Shown one piece after another: positions 10,706 to 21,851 of a DNA stretch of 64,000 nt. The stretch's first letter is position 1, and every line of letters begins with the position of its first letter. Origin of the DNA: Triticum aestivum (taxonomy: Eukaryota > Streptophyta > Magnoliopsida > Poales > Poaceae); the NCBI RefSeq assembly GCF_018294505.1, contig NC_057794.1, positions 190,147,114-190,211,113 of the forward strand, read 5' to 3'. The notes below the pieces were generated by a model that saw only the letters and a list, made by a program, of their open reading frames with translations, did no database searches and had not been told where the DNA came from. The position numbers were made by a program, and so were the translations under genes.

Positions 10706-11311
10706 CTTGATGGGGTTGCTCTCTTCACACTCTCTCGCACAAAACGACTGTGGCCACATCTCTAACATCCCGGCGGATCACGTCCGCTTGGGGAAGGGGT
10801 GGATGCTTAGTGTAGATGCGGTGGTCGTCGCCGACGGTGAAAACCCACTGTCGGCACGTCCCGATCAGGGGTCCCTGCCGTTCTATCTCACAAAGTCGGT
10901 GAGGTTGCCTTTGTCCCTTGCTCACTGCCGCGACGTGGGAAGTTGCCGCCTCCCGCCGCCCTCCTCAAGGTTGAGCTACGTTCCTCAGGTACAACTCCCT
11001 TTACAGCCAGCTTGCACCACTGCTCCAGCTGCCCACATCACTCCCTGTGGATATTTCTCTACTTCTTTGCCCCGCACATACCTCTACTGGCTTCTACGTA
11101 CTGTATTTGTGATGAGTTTATGTCTCATCAACTAGTCCCAGTAATCTTATTCTAATCATGCTTGTTCAATTTCTTTGCCACAGGGATGTTCATCTCGATT
11201 TTGGTGAAACTGCACAAAATGATCCGATGGTCAAAAGGTTGCAAACTTCATTTATTAGGAAGCTCGAACATTGCCAGCAAATTGAAGCCTGGTCAGGGTT
11301 CACGGTTCAAG
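10706..11311 (+). pseudogene. Unrecognised exon-like unit, copy 1
   Basis: A GC-rich exon-like block (about 10706-10988) ends CCTCAG|GTACAA. After an intron-like stretch, TTTGCCACAG precedes GGATGTTCATCTCG at 11184. The second block contains TTTTGGTGAAACTGCACAA at 11201-11219. One frame reads DVHLDFGETAQNDPMVKRLQ and on; another reads ISILVKLHKMIRW. Neither matches a domain I know. The first block shares 24 identical bases (10715-10738) with 13406-13429, and the core AACTGCACAA (11208) recurs five more times between 14.8 and 23.9 kb. This therefore looks like a small gene or repeat duplicated in tandem, probably no longer functional. Confidence 0.4.
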
Positions 11312-11345
11312 GGCTAGGGACTGCATGGATCGTTTTTTTCTTTAG

Positions 11346-11442
11346 CTGCCTCTGTTCCAAAATAAGTGTCAACTTTAGTAGTAGTACAACTTTGTACTAA
11401 AGTTTGCACAAAGTTGAGAAACTTATTTTGGAACGGAGGGAG
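11346..11442 (+). mobile_element. Short Stowaway MITE
   Basis: Left end CTGCCTCTGTTCCAAAATAA and right end CTTATTTTGGAACGGAGGGAG are inverted repeats, enclosing an AACTTTGTACTAAAGTT-type hairpin. TA follows the right end (11443-11444). On the left, TA is separated from the element by one G, so that flank has drifted. At about 97 bp it matches the short Stowaway families of Triticeae. Confidence 0.9.
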
Positions 11443-11627
11443 TACGTATTTGCTATGATCTGTCAATCATTGAGATGCAATAGCATGCATGTTAGTCTCC
11501 TTTGTATTTGATGAAATGTTGCAACGGGCAACCTTGGACGCAAGATACATGTAACAGAAGCTGGAAGCTTCATAGCATTGTACAAATTTATCTCGCTGAT
11601 AAAATTACAGTACGTACTATACTAGTA

Positions 11628-12264
11628 CTTCCTCCGTTCCTAAATATTAGTCTTTGTAGAGATTTCACCATGAACCACATGCGGATGTATATAGATGCAT
11701 TTTAAGTGTAGATTCATTCATTTTGTTCCATATGTAGTGGGATCTCTAAAAAGACTTATATCTACTAGTAATAGCTAGCCCCCAGTACTAGGAATTCTAT
11801 ATCCTCTCCTTGAGCCATGTCATCAAAATTGATGTAGCCGTTAGATGAAGTAAATCAGTCCATAATAGATGTCTGATCTTGACGTTGAGAGGCTCCGCAC
11901 TAAGCCACATGCAAGCATGCAGAAATACTGTGCCACATGCATGTGAGTGGGTTTTAAATCACATCAACATGTCTGCATGCAAGCATGCACCGGTAGCATG
12001 CATGTAAGTGAGCTTTTAAGTCCCATTAACATGTCAAAAAGAAAAATATAATCCCATTATGCAGTAGGAGTTGGCTGATCTTTTTTCCTTACGTGGGATG
12101 ATCTAAATGATGATGGGAGTTTATTTAGTTTGGCTACCACATTTGTCATGCGGTTATAGAGTTTTTTTTGTTCTGTGAAATCAATAATTTTGCAGAGAGA
12201 GATATACCGCTATTCCGCGCCAATGCGCGGGGACTCATCTAGTAATATTTAGGAACGGAGGGAG
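11628..12264 (+). mobile_element. Stowaway MITE split by a Helitron
   Basis: The left end CTTCCTCCGTTCCTAAATAT at 11628 and right end AATATTTAGGAACGGAGGGAG ending at 12264 are inverted repeats, flanked by TA at 11626-11627 and 12265-12266. The interior has the usual GTAGAGATTTCACCATGAAC and GGATGTATATAGATGCATTT phrases. Between AAAAAGACTTATA and TAATATTTAGG lie 482 extra bases with Helitron ends (11761-12242). Without them the MITE is about 155 bp, a normal Stowaway size. Confidence 0.92.
11761..12242 (+). mobile_element. Small non-autonomous Helitron
   Basis: It begins TCTACTAG right after A11760 and ends CTAG (12239-12242) right before T12243, which fits Helitron insertion between A and T with no target duplication. 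Just inside the 3' end a perfect hairpin, CCGCGC-CAAT-GCGCGG (12215-12230), lies about 12 bases from the terminus, as in plant Helitrons. It has no helicase or Rep gene. The interior contains a diverged direct repeat of about 57 bp rich in GCATGC. Transposition would depend on an autonomous element elsewhere. Confidence 0.88.
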
Positions 12265-12805
12265 TACTATGTAAAGAGTTAGGTGTCGCACGGTGATAGT
12301 GTGAGGTGGGCCATGTAATCACTGAGCCTGCATGTTTTCACTGCTCTTGCACGCCTCCGCTGTAAGAATGGGGAAAATTGTAATCTAGTAGTAGTAGTAT
12401 ACCTCCTTTCGCCGAAAGCGTGGGACATCCAGCAGTCCTACCACCTCAGTAATAAAGACCAATGAGTCGTCAAATCACATAGACCCAGCAGTAAGTTGGA
12501 CAGACGAAGCAACCATCACTCTTGCGCCAGTGAGAGGTCGCGTCCGCTCTGCCCGGGCATGAATGCGGCACCGATTCTTTGGAGCGGCGCTGACCGTTTC
12601 GGGAGGGAAGCGCGCGGGCGATGGAGGGGCTTTAGGTGGGCCAGGCTGGTCAGGAGCGGGTGTGGCAGCTGTCCGCATGTCCCTACCGGACACGCCCGGA
12701 AACGATAGGATGCACCGACTCTCGTGGCTAAAATCGTACAGTACACAACATCTCTCTGTAGGATTAGGTCGATATGTCGCTCTCTCTAACACACACATGG
12801 TGTTA
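12265..12805. other. Unassigned stretch with a GC block related to 25.85 kb
   Basis: No gene is supported. The segment around 12580-12630 (GCGCTGACCGTTTCGGG, then AAGCGCGCGGGCGATGG) resembles 25890-25935 (GCGCTGACTGTTTCGGGCG, then AAGCGCACGCGGGCGAGG). At 25.9 kb it lies upstream of a minus-strand gene remnant, so this may be a stray copy of that family's 5' flank. Confidence 0.4.
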
Positions 12806-12838
12806 AACACACAAACACACACACACACACACACACAT
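12806..12838. repeat. AC microsatellite
   Basis: A nearly perfect run of AC dinucleotides. Confidence 0.9.
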
Positions 12839-12877
12839 GCAAACGCACGCACCTTGGTCCCGTTGCACCTTCTAACG

Positions 12878-12904
12878 TGACTTATTACACCTAGACAGAG
12901 GGAG
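12878..12904 (+). mobile_element. Stowaway 3' end only
   Basis: TGACTTATTACACCTAGACA then GAGGGAG, followed by TA. This is the inverted form of the left end found at 26035 (CTCCCTCCGTCTAGGTGAAT), so both are fragments of one Stowaway subfamily. No matching left end was seen upstream. Confidence 0.65.
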
Positions 12905-13224
12905 TAGTAAGTATATGAGATACGGTGGCACACTGACTTAAGTCGAATACAAGTGCCCAAAATTTGTGTGCATGTTATAATAAGGATTCACTTAAAATAG
13001 TAGGTGAGAAAACAGAGGGATCAATTGGACAGTGTTCCCGAGCAGTAGCGAGATGTGTGAGGTAAGATACACCGCTGGCGCTTTTAATTTTTCTTATTAA
13101 TTTGTTTGTTTCACCCTCTGACTGGTGGGACCCAACATACTACATGGAGAGAGGTAAGGTGACTAAGGCTGCATTATTTCTGCACCACTGTGGATAGTCT
13201 TACCACCAAAGCCACATGACACGA
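12905..13224. other. Unassigned stretch
   Basis: AT-rich to neutral composition, with no open frame or transposon end recognised. Confidence 0.5.
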
Positions 13225-13663
13225 TTATGATTGAAATCCCAATGACTCCCACACACACAAAAAAAACATGGCATGCTTGTCACACGAATGCAGGAATGTA
13301 TAAAAGGTTATTTCCCTCTCGTTGAACATAATGGGAGGGTTGTGTAGCTGGTTAGCCTGTTCGCTCACTCTCTCGCCCTCTCCCGCTGGAGCCTCAGCGC
13401 TTGTAGTTGCTCTCTTCACACTCTCTCGCCCTTTCCAGATCTAAACAAGACTTCGTTGGCCTCTCTCTCCCCTCACTGCTGCTCAAAGAGCCGGCAGGAT
13501 CCGTCCGCCGGGAAGGGAAGGAGGCTTAACGTTGTCGCCGTCGGCGAGGGACTACCGGCGCAGCTGTTCACTTTCCACCCAGCAGCGGCGCGGGAGGGCC
13601 TCCGACCCCTTCTTCTTCGCCGCCGTCCCGTCGCCCACCGAACCACGCCCCAAGAACCTTAAG
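13225..13663 (+). other. 5' exon-like GC block of unit copy 2
   Basis: A GC-rich stretch ending AACCTTAAG|GTATAATT, a good donor, before AT-rich DNA. It contains the 24-nt string (13406-13429) also present in the 5' block of copy 1. Several short open frames cross it but none shows a domain. It is best read as an untranslated or short coding first exon of the unit whose later pieces lie at 14.7-15.4 and 23.7-23.9 kb. Confidence 0.4.
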
Positions 13664-13713
13664 GTATAATTTACTTACTCCACATGCATTGCTCTAGCTG
13701 CATGTATACCATG

Positions 13714-13895
13714 AATCTAGGACGTGGTTCAAAGAGGAAATGAAGGGGGAAAGTTGTATAGCATTAATCTAGGACGTGGTTCAAAGAGGAAAGGAATGGG
13801 GGAAAGTAGTGGGGAAAGTTGTATCGCATAAATCTAGGACGTGGTTCAATGAGGAAAGGAAGGGGCGAAAGTACTAGTTCAAAAAGGAAAGGAAG
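13714..13895. repeat. 52-65 bp tandem repeat, three units
   Basis: AATCTAGGACGTGGTTCAAW begins at 13714, 13766 and 13831. Each copy is followed by GAGGAAAKGAAKGGGG-type purine-rich sequence. The middle unit has a 13-bp internal duplication. Confidence 0.85.
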
Positions 13896-14109
13896 CGACA
13901 AGGCTGTAGAGTTTGAGCAGGACTAGATTTGCTGCGCTCACATGGGGAAAGGCGTCTAAAGATAACAAAACTGGGACCAACACAAATATGCTCCTTGGTT
14001 GCTTGTTCTTTGTTGCAACAGACTGTGCATGACCACAGTACATCGGTAGATGCACATGGTGCTGGTGCATCCACTGTCCCGTGCAACTCATTAGCTGTTG
14101 TTAATCTAA

Positions 14110-14420
14110 GGCCTTGTTTGGTTAAAAACTCCCTAGTCCCTACCTGCTGGGTTCCAGGGACTAAACATGGACTATAGGTTATTAAATGACATGCTAAAAG
14201 ACCATGTTACCCCTAGTAATGAACTAATAGAGACAAGGGGCGATACGTGGCACGGGCAACTGTTGGAAAAAGTCCCAAAAAGACTCCCTCGGGGTCTTCT
14301 TTCTTTAGTCCCAAATGCCCACTTTTAGTCCCTAAAAGTCCCTCCTCTTTGGTTTAGATGGGACTGACACGGAGTTTTTTTAGTCCCTACACCAAAATGT
14401 CCCTGTAAACAAACACCCTC
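14110..14420. mobile_element. Harbinger/Tourist-type MITE
   Basis: The 311-bp element is flanked by TAA on both sides (14107-14109 and 14421-14423). Its ends, GGCCTTGTTTGGTT and the complement of AAACAAACACCCTC, are imperfect inverted repeats. Many internal AGTCCC/GGGACT runs are also arranged symmetrically. A 3-bp TAA duplication is the hallmark of PIF/Harbinger elements. There is no transposase. Confidence 0.85.
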
Positions 14421-14698
14421 TAATAATGCCGCTGGAAAATTGATGCAATGCCACAGTTAAAAGCAAATTACATGTTTAACGAATTTTATTATTAATATAA
14501 TCTCTATGTTAATATTAATCAATGCCACTGTTTGATAAATGCTACTGTCTTGCTTTCTTTCCCATTTAGATAAGGTAGATGCTTCTTTTTGTTGGCTTCT
14601 GTGTCATCCATTGTTATTGACCACTAATTGTTTCCTTTGCACCACTGTGTAAACAGGGTTATCTGCTTCACCTCGTTGCCATTGTGACCTTTTGTTGC

Positions 14699-14738
14699 AC
14701 TGCACAAAACACTTTTGTTCTAAGAGTGTTTTGTGCAG
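14699..14738. repeat. Inverted repeat holding the ACTGCACAA core
   Basis: ACTGCACAAAACACTTTT (14699-14716) faces AAGAGTGTTTTGTGCAGT, with 17 of 18 bases able to pair across a loop of about five bases. The arms contain the same ACTGCACAA core as the nearby cassettes. It could form a short RNA hairpin if transcribed. Confidence 0.75.
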
Positions 14739-15346
14739 TTCAACCAAAATGTCACACCGACAACGTTGCTTGATTGCTTGATCTTAGTGGAACTGCACAA
14801 GAGGATATCTTACTTCCTATCTATTAAGGCGAATTTGGTTCAGATCTTCTTCTTGTGAGTTGTTTGAATTCCGCATCATGAGAGGTCAGTACTAGCCTTC
14901 TTTCACATGATTCTGCAGTGTGCATTCATATGTTGTGCTACTTGTACGATAATGTTGCTTGATTTTAGTGAACTGCACAAATGGAGACAAGACTTCCAAT
15001 CTGTATGTGCACCATAATATCCCATTGAGGTAAGATAAGGATATTTCACAACTACTAGCCTATATTTTGCCACTTTCATCAGAAAATTAAGTTTAGTACT
15101 ATACTTGTGCTGCCTAATTGACATGCCAAATCTTACATTGAAGGCGAAGCTTGTTTGTTATTGAACCAAGTGATGAAGGGGAAGAACAAGGGGAAGAAAA
15201 ACAAAAATCAACTCCCGGTGCTGTAATGAAGCACTGGAACTGTGATGACACAAGTAATGATATAGTTTTGCATCTTAATTTTGTTTTGCCACTGATTTGA
15301 TGCCACTCTTAATATAATATGTAATTATTTCTACTTGTGCAAACAG

Positions 15347-15429
15347 GGATCTTCTTTGAAGATACCATATATTTTAGTGGAACTGCACAAGAAGATGTTG
15401 GAAACATTAAACTAATCGAGGAGTATATA
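15347..15429 (+). pseudogene. Exon-like cassette with canonical splice edges
   Basis: Acceptor TGTGCAAACAG precedes GGATCTTC, and the block ends ATATA|GTAAGC. After two bases the frame is open for 27 codons and includes YFSGTAQEDVGNIKLIEEYI. It is the best-defined cassette of the series. No domain is recognised. Confidence 0.4.
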
Positions 15430-15767
15430 GTAAGCATGGCCACCACCGTAGATTGCAACAGATGGTTCCAGAGAATTGCTTCATCTGTATGCTCTACACA
15501 ATAAGCCTCCTGACAAAGGTTGGTACTCGCCCACTGATTTCATCCATATGATTGAGCTTTGTCATCTCCATTGGTGTTGTGCTACTATTTAGATATTGTC
15601 ATGAAAAAATGGTATTGTCCTTGAGAAGTGCTTCATCTGTGCTATTTTAAATATTTCCTTTCCTTTTTTCGAGCAAACAGCGATGCTAGCATTTAGTAGT
15701 CCTCTTGTCTTTGCGCAACAGGATCATCTTCCTCTGAAGAAGAATATGGAGTGCGTGAAGTGACTAG

Positions 15768-17293
15768 TGATCCGTCTTCGTCGTATCTATAATTTTTGAT
15801 TGTTCCATGCCAATATTATTCAACTTTCATATACTTTTTGGCAACTTTTTATATTATTTTTGGGACTAACATATTGATCCAGTGCCCAGTGCCAGTTCCT
15901 GTCTGTTGCATGTTTTTGGTTTCGCAGAATATCCATATCAAATGGAGTCCAAACGGGATAAAAACGGACGGAGCTTATTTTTGGAAAATATGGAAAATTT
16001 GGAAGGAAAATCAACGTGAACCAGTGCCCGAGGTGGTCACGAGGCAGGGGTGCCCCCCTAGGGCGCGCCCCCTACCCTCGTGAGCCACCCGTAAGGCGGT
16101 TGACGCTCTTCTTTTGCCGCAAGAAAGCTAATTTTCGGAAAAAAATCACGGCGAAGGTTTCAGGCCAATCGGAGTTACAGATCTCCATATATACACGAAA
16201 CGGTGAAACAGAGCCAGAACATAACGCAGAACCAGAGAGAAACAGAGAGATAGATCCAATCTCGGAGGGGCTCTCGCCCCTCCCATGCCATGGAGGCCAA
16301 GGACCAGAGGGGAAACCCTTCTCCCATCTAGGGAGGAGATCAAGGAAGAAGAAGAAGGAGGGGGGCTCTCTCCCCCTCGCTTCCGGTGGCGCTGGAACGC
16401 CGCCGGGGGCCATCATCATCACCGCGATCTACACCAACACCTCCGCCATCTTCACCAACATCTCCATCACCTTCCCCCCTCTATCTATAGCGGTCCACTC
16501 TCCCGCAACCCGCTGTACCCTCTACTTGAACATGGTGCTTTATGCTTCATATTATTATCCAATGATGTGTTGCCATCCTATGATGTCTGAGTAGATTTTC
16601 GTTGTCCTATCGGTGGTTGATGAATTGCTATGATTGATTTAATTTGCTTGTGGTTATGTTGCTGTCCTTTGGTGCCCATCATATGATTGCGCACGTGGAT
16701 CACACCCTAGGGTTAGTTTGTATGGTGATAGGACTATGTATTGGAGGGCAAGAGTGACAGAAGCTTCAACCTAGCATAGAAATTGATGCATACGGGATTC
16801 AAGGGGGATCAATATATCTTAATGCTATGGTTGGTTTTTACCTTAATGAACATTAGTAGTTGTGGATGCTTGCTAATAGTTCCAATCGTAAGTGCATAGA
16901 ATTCCAAGTAAGGGATGACATGCTAGCAATGGCCTCTCCCACATAATACTTGCTATCGGTCTAGTAAAGTAGTCAATTGCTTAAGGGGCAATTTCGCAAC
17001 TCCTACCACCACTTTTCCACACTTGCTATATTTACTTTATTGTTTCTTAATCTAAACAGCCCCTACTTTTTATTTATGTGCTCTTTATTATCTTGCAAAC
17101 CTATCCAACAACACCTACAAAGTACTTCTAGTTTCATACTTGTTCTAGGTAAAGCGAACGTCAAGCGTGCGTAGAGTTGTATCGGTGGTCGATAGAACTT
17201 GAGGGAATATTTGTTCTACCTTTAGCTCCTCGTTGGGTTCGACACTCTTACTTATCAAAAACTTTTGTGATCCCCTATACTTGTGGGTTATCA
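15768..17293 (+). repeat. 5' LTR (1526 bp)
   Basis: It starts TGATCCGTCTTCGTCGTATC, two changes from the 3' LTR's TGATACGTCTCCGTCGTATC, and ends GTGGGTTATCA. It differs from the 3' LTR by scattered substitutions and small indels (1526 versus 1530 bp), so the insertion is not brand new. A GC-rich segment of short frames at 16030-16500 is LTR sequence, not a gene. Confidence 0.93.
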
Positions 17294-17304
17294 AGACCTT
17301 TTTC

Positions 17305-17322
17305 TGGCGCCGTTGCCGGGGA
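17305..17322 (+). other. Primer-binding site (aspartate tRNA)
   Basis: TGGCGCCGTTGCCGGGGA lies 11 bases inside the 5' LTR end and is complementary to the 3' end of plant tRNA-Asp, including the CCA tail. It primes minus-strand DNA synthesis. Confidence 0.88.
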
Positions 17323-17417
17323 GCAATAGCGTGGAGTGAATATTCTCGTGTGTGCTTGTTTGGTTTATCACTAAGTAATTTTTATTTGTTGTTCTTAGTT
17401 GTTCTTTATCTTTAGTT

Positions 17418-18761
17418 ATGGATATGGAACACGAAATACCAAATAAATTAGGTGTACTTGCTACTCATGGAGATGGGGAACCTCCTTAAACCCTCGATGC
17501 TGGTTATGTGAAAGATATTATGTACTACTTCAATAATCCTAAGAAAACCCCATTCAATTATGTAATGGGAGTAACGTTGGATCAACGTGAATACTTTAGG
17601 GATTACCGCTTGACACAAAAAGGGAAACTATTATGGGATCAAATTCATATACGGAATTGGTATGCTAGGCAACTATGCTTGAGATATGATTATACTTGTT
17701 GCTCTAAGGTGAAGGCTCCACACCTTCCCTTTTCATGTGAATTTAATGATAATGAAACCTTAGCTTCTTATGCTAATGGTATATATGATTACTATGATGT
17801 GGAACAAATAAAAGAATTTGTTGCTTTTAAGGGTGCTTATGAAATTGAATCTATGTTTAAAGAGTTTGAAGATTTTGATGATGCCGTTTATAGACCTGAA
17901 AATTTAGCTATCCTAAACTATTGTTATGAGAATTATGAATACAATTACGAAATTAATGCGCTTATTAAGAAAGTCTCTGCTGTCCAAGAAGAGACTAATA
18001 TTTTGCAGGAGTCTATGGAAGAAGAAATTGATGAAACTGTGAGCTCATTGGATGAAAAATATGATGAGGAGAGCGAAGAACAAAAGGAGGAAGAGTGGAT
18101 TGATCACCCGTGCCCACCTTCTAATGAGAGTAACTCTTCAACTCATACATTGTTTAATTCCCCTTTGTGCTTACCGAAGGATGATTGCTATGATGACTGT
18201 TATGATCCCTATGATTCTTTTGAAATATCCCTTTTTGATGATGCTTGCTATGCTTGTGGCCAAGATGCCAATATGAATTATGCTTATGGATATGAACTTG
18301 CTATAGTTCCTTATGTTAAACATGAACTTGTTGCTATTGCACCCACACATGATAGTCCTATTATCTTTTTGAATTCTCTCGACTACACTATATCGGAGAA
18401 GTTTGCCCTTATTAAGGATTATGTTGATGGGTTTCCTTATACCGTTGCACATGATGATTTTGATGAATATAATATGCATGTGCTTGCTGCTCCTACTTGC
18501 AATTATTATGAGAGAGGAACTATATCTCCACCTCTCTATGTTTCCCACATGATAAAATTGCAAGAAACTATTTATACTATGCATTGTCCATTACTATGTG
18601 TGCATGAATTATTCTTTTATGACATGCTGATGCATAGGAAGAGAGTTAGACTTCGTTGTTGCATGATATATGTTACTTTGTGCTCACTACTAAATTACAA
18701 ATCATTGTTAATTAAAATTGGCTTTGATATACCTTGGGATCCGAGTGGATTCACCACTTGA
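17418..18761 (+). pseudogene. gag-like ORF of the non-autonomous element, one early stop
   Basis: ATG at 17418 opens a frame (MDMEHEIPNKLGVLATHGDG) that meets TAA at 17487-17489 and then stays open to 18761. The rest is 417 codons counted from GTG 17508; the first downstream ATG is at 17520. The product is acidic and tyrosine-rich, has a glutamate-rich segment near residues 165-205 of the long part, and contains a Cys/Asp/Tyr stretch (DDCYDDCYDPYDS). It has no zinc knuckle or enzyme motif. Proteins of this type are typical of Triticeae elements lacking pol and are taken to be structural, but I know of no proven function. Apart from the TAA the frame is well kept. Confidence 0.75.
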
Positions 18762-21700
18762 GCACTATATGCCTAGCTTAATGGCTTTAAAGAAAGCGCT
18801 GCCAGGGAGACAACCTGGAAGTTTTAGGGAGTCATTTATTTCTGTTGAGTGATTTCATATAGTTTAAAAACAACAAAAATAAAGAGGGTAACCCAAAACT
18901 TTTTCAAAAAGGAAAGCGGAAGTGAGAAAGACAAGCATTGTTGAAGTGGGAGCTAGCCTTGAACTTTGTTCATGCTCACGGAAACTTTGTGAATCTTGAT
19001 TACAGAAACTTTTCAATAAAAATAATTATACCCTTGTACAATTCCATTGTATTATAAAAATAATGTGCCAAGGTTTGCCTTTAGGATGTTTACATTTGCT
19101 TGATGGTTTGTACGGTGCAGGACAGAAACTTTGGCTGTAGTGCGCGATTTTACATATTTAGCTGGAACGTCAAATGGTTCTGATTCTCTTTTCAGTGTCT
19201 TCCTATACAAATTTTTTATTTTTCCTAATTTTGGTAGAATTTTTCAAGTATCATAGGTATGGTGAATGTTCAGATTATTACAGACTGTTCTGTTTTAGAC
19301 AGATTCTGTTTTTGATGCATAGTTTGCTTGTTTTGATGAAACTATCAATTCATATCAGTGGATTAAGCCATGAAAAAGTTATATTACAGTAGACACAATG
19401 CAAAAACAAAATATGAATTGGTTTGCAACAGTACTTATAGTAGTGATTTGCTTTATTATACTAACGGATCTTACCGAGTTTTCTGTTGAAGTTTTGTGTG
19501 GATGAAGTGTTCGATGATCGAGAAGGTTTCAATGTGAGAAGAAGGAAGAGAGGCAAGAGCTCAAGCTTGGGGATGCCCAAGGAACCCCAAGTAAATATTC
19601 AAGGAGACTCAAGCGTCTAATCTTGGGGATGCTGGGAAGGCATCCCCTCTTTCTTCAACAAATATCGGTATGTTTTCAGATTCGTTTCGTTCATGCGATA
19701 TGTGCAATCTTGGAGCGTCTTTTGCGTTTAGGTTTTTTACTTTTCTTTTATGCACCATGCTGGTATGAGATGGTCCTTGGTTGATTTATAGAATGCTCTT
19801 TACACTTCACTTATTTCTTTTGAGTATGGCTTTATAGAATGCTTCATGTGCTTCACGTATATCATTTGAAGTTTGGATTGCATGTTTCTCTTTACTTAGA
19901 CAATCGCCATTTTTAGAATGCTCTTTTGCTTCACTTATATTTGTTAGAGAGTGGGCATATCTTTTGTATAAAGAATTAAACTCTCTTGTTTCACTTATAC
20001 CTATTTAGAGAGATGACAGGAACTGGTCATTCACATGGTTAGTCATAAAATCCTACATAAAACTTGTAGATCACTGAATATGATATGTTTGATTCCTTGC
20101 AATAGTTTTGAGATATAAAGATGGTGATATTAGAGTCATGATATTGGGTAGTTGTGGATTGTAGAAATACTTTTGTTGAGGTTTGTGATTCCCGTAGCAT
20201 GCACGTATGGTGAACCGTTATGTAACGAAGTCGGAGCATGATTTATTTATTGATTGTCTTCCTTATGAGTGGCGGTCGGGGATGAGCGATGGTCTTTTCC
20301 TACCAATCTATCCCCTTAGGAGCATGTGCGTAGTACTTTGTTTTGATGACTAATAGATTTTTGCAATAAGTATGTGAGTTATTTATGACTAATGTTGAGT
20401 CCATGGATTATACGCACTCTCACCCTTCCACCATTGCTAGCCTCTCTAGTACCGTGCAACTTTCACCGGTACCATAAACCCACCATATACCTTCCTCAAA
20501 ACAGCCACCATACCTACCTATCATGCAGAAGAGAAATGCTATCCCCACTCTGACCAAGATAGAACTTTTACCAAAAGATCAGAGTGAACAAACAGTGCGA
20601 AAGAGACTGAGAAGGGGAAGCATGCGCCCACCCTTGTTCCGCTCTCGCTCGCCGCTACTAACGGGGTCTCGGTTGATTTTCCTTCCTTTAGCTACTCAGA
20701 TGTTTCAGTTCGCTAAGTTTGAAAAGTCCATTTCCATAGCCATTCCGAGATATATTGCCATGCAACTTCCATCATCATCATATACATGACTTGAGCATCA
20801 TTGTCATATTGCTTTGCATGATCGTAAGATAGCTAGCATGATGTTTTCATGGCTTGTCCGTTTTTTAATGTCATTGCTATGCTAGATCATTGCACATCCC
20901 GGTACACCGCCGTAGGCATTCATATAGAGTCATATCTTTGTTCTAGTATCGAGTTGTAATATTGAGTTGTAAGTGAATAAAAGTGTGATGATCATCATTA
21001 ATAGAGCATTGTCCCAAAAAAAGAATAACAAAAGAAAGGCCAAATAAAAAAAGAAAGGCCAAATAAAAAAATTAAAGGGACAATGCTACTATCCTTTTTC
21101 CACACTTGTGCTTCAAAGTAGCACCATGTTCTTCATATAGAGAGTCTCTTGAGTTATCACTTTCATATACTAGTGGGAATTTTCATTATAGAACTTGGCT
21201 TGTATATTCCAACGATGGGCTTCCTCAAATGCCCTAGGTCTTCATGAGCACGCAAGTTGGATGCACACCCACTTAGTTTCAGTTAGAGCTTTCATACACT
21301 TATAGCTCTAGTGCATCCGTTGCATGGCAATCCCTACTCACTCACATTGATATCTATTAATGGGCATCTCCATAGCCCGTTGATACGCCTAGTTGATGTG
21401 AGACTATCTTCTCCTTTTTTTCTCCTCCACCATCATATTCTATTCCACCTATAGTGCTATGTCCATGGCTCACGCTCATGTATTGCGTGAAAGTTGAAAA
21501 GGTTTGAGAACGTCAAAAGTATGAAACAATTGCTTGGCTTGCCATCGGGGTTGTGCATGATTTGAATATTTTGTGTGGTGAAGATGGAGCATAGCTAGAC
21601 TATATGATTTTGTAGGGATAACTTTCTTTGGCCATGTTATTTTGAAAATACATGATTGCTTTATTAGTATGCTTGAAGTATTATTGTATTAATGTCAAAG

Positions 21701-21851
21701 GATAGACTATTGCTTTGAATCACTCATGTCTTAATATTCATGCCATGATTAGACATATGATCAAGATTATGCTAGGTAGCATTCCACATCAAAAATTATC
21801 TTTTTATCATTTACCTACTCGAGGACGAGTAGGAATTAAGCTTGGGGATGC
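18762..21851 (+). other. Non-coding interior of the LTR element
   Basis: About 3.1 kb without meaningful frames. Repeated AGCTTGGGGATGC phrases near 19565, 19620 and just before the 3' LTR (21839-21851) mark the polypurine region. The small frame at 20523-20789 lacks any domain. No pol remnant was seen. Confidence 0.75.

Noticed and set aside
16016..16594. 192-codon frame in the 5' LTR (and its 3' LTR partner at 22374-22682)
   Set aside because: It lies wholly inside an LTR and is not preserved as a frame between the two LTR copies.
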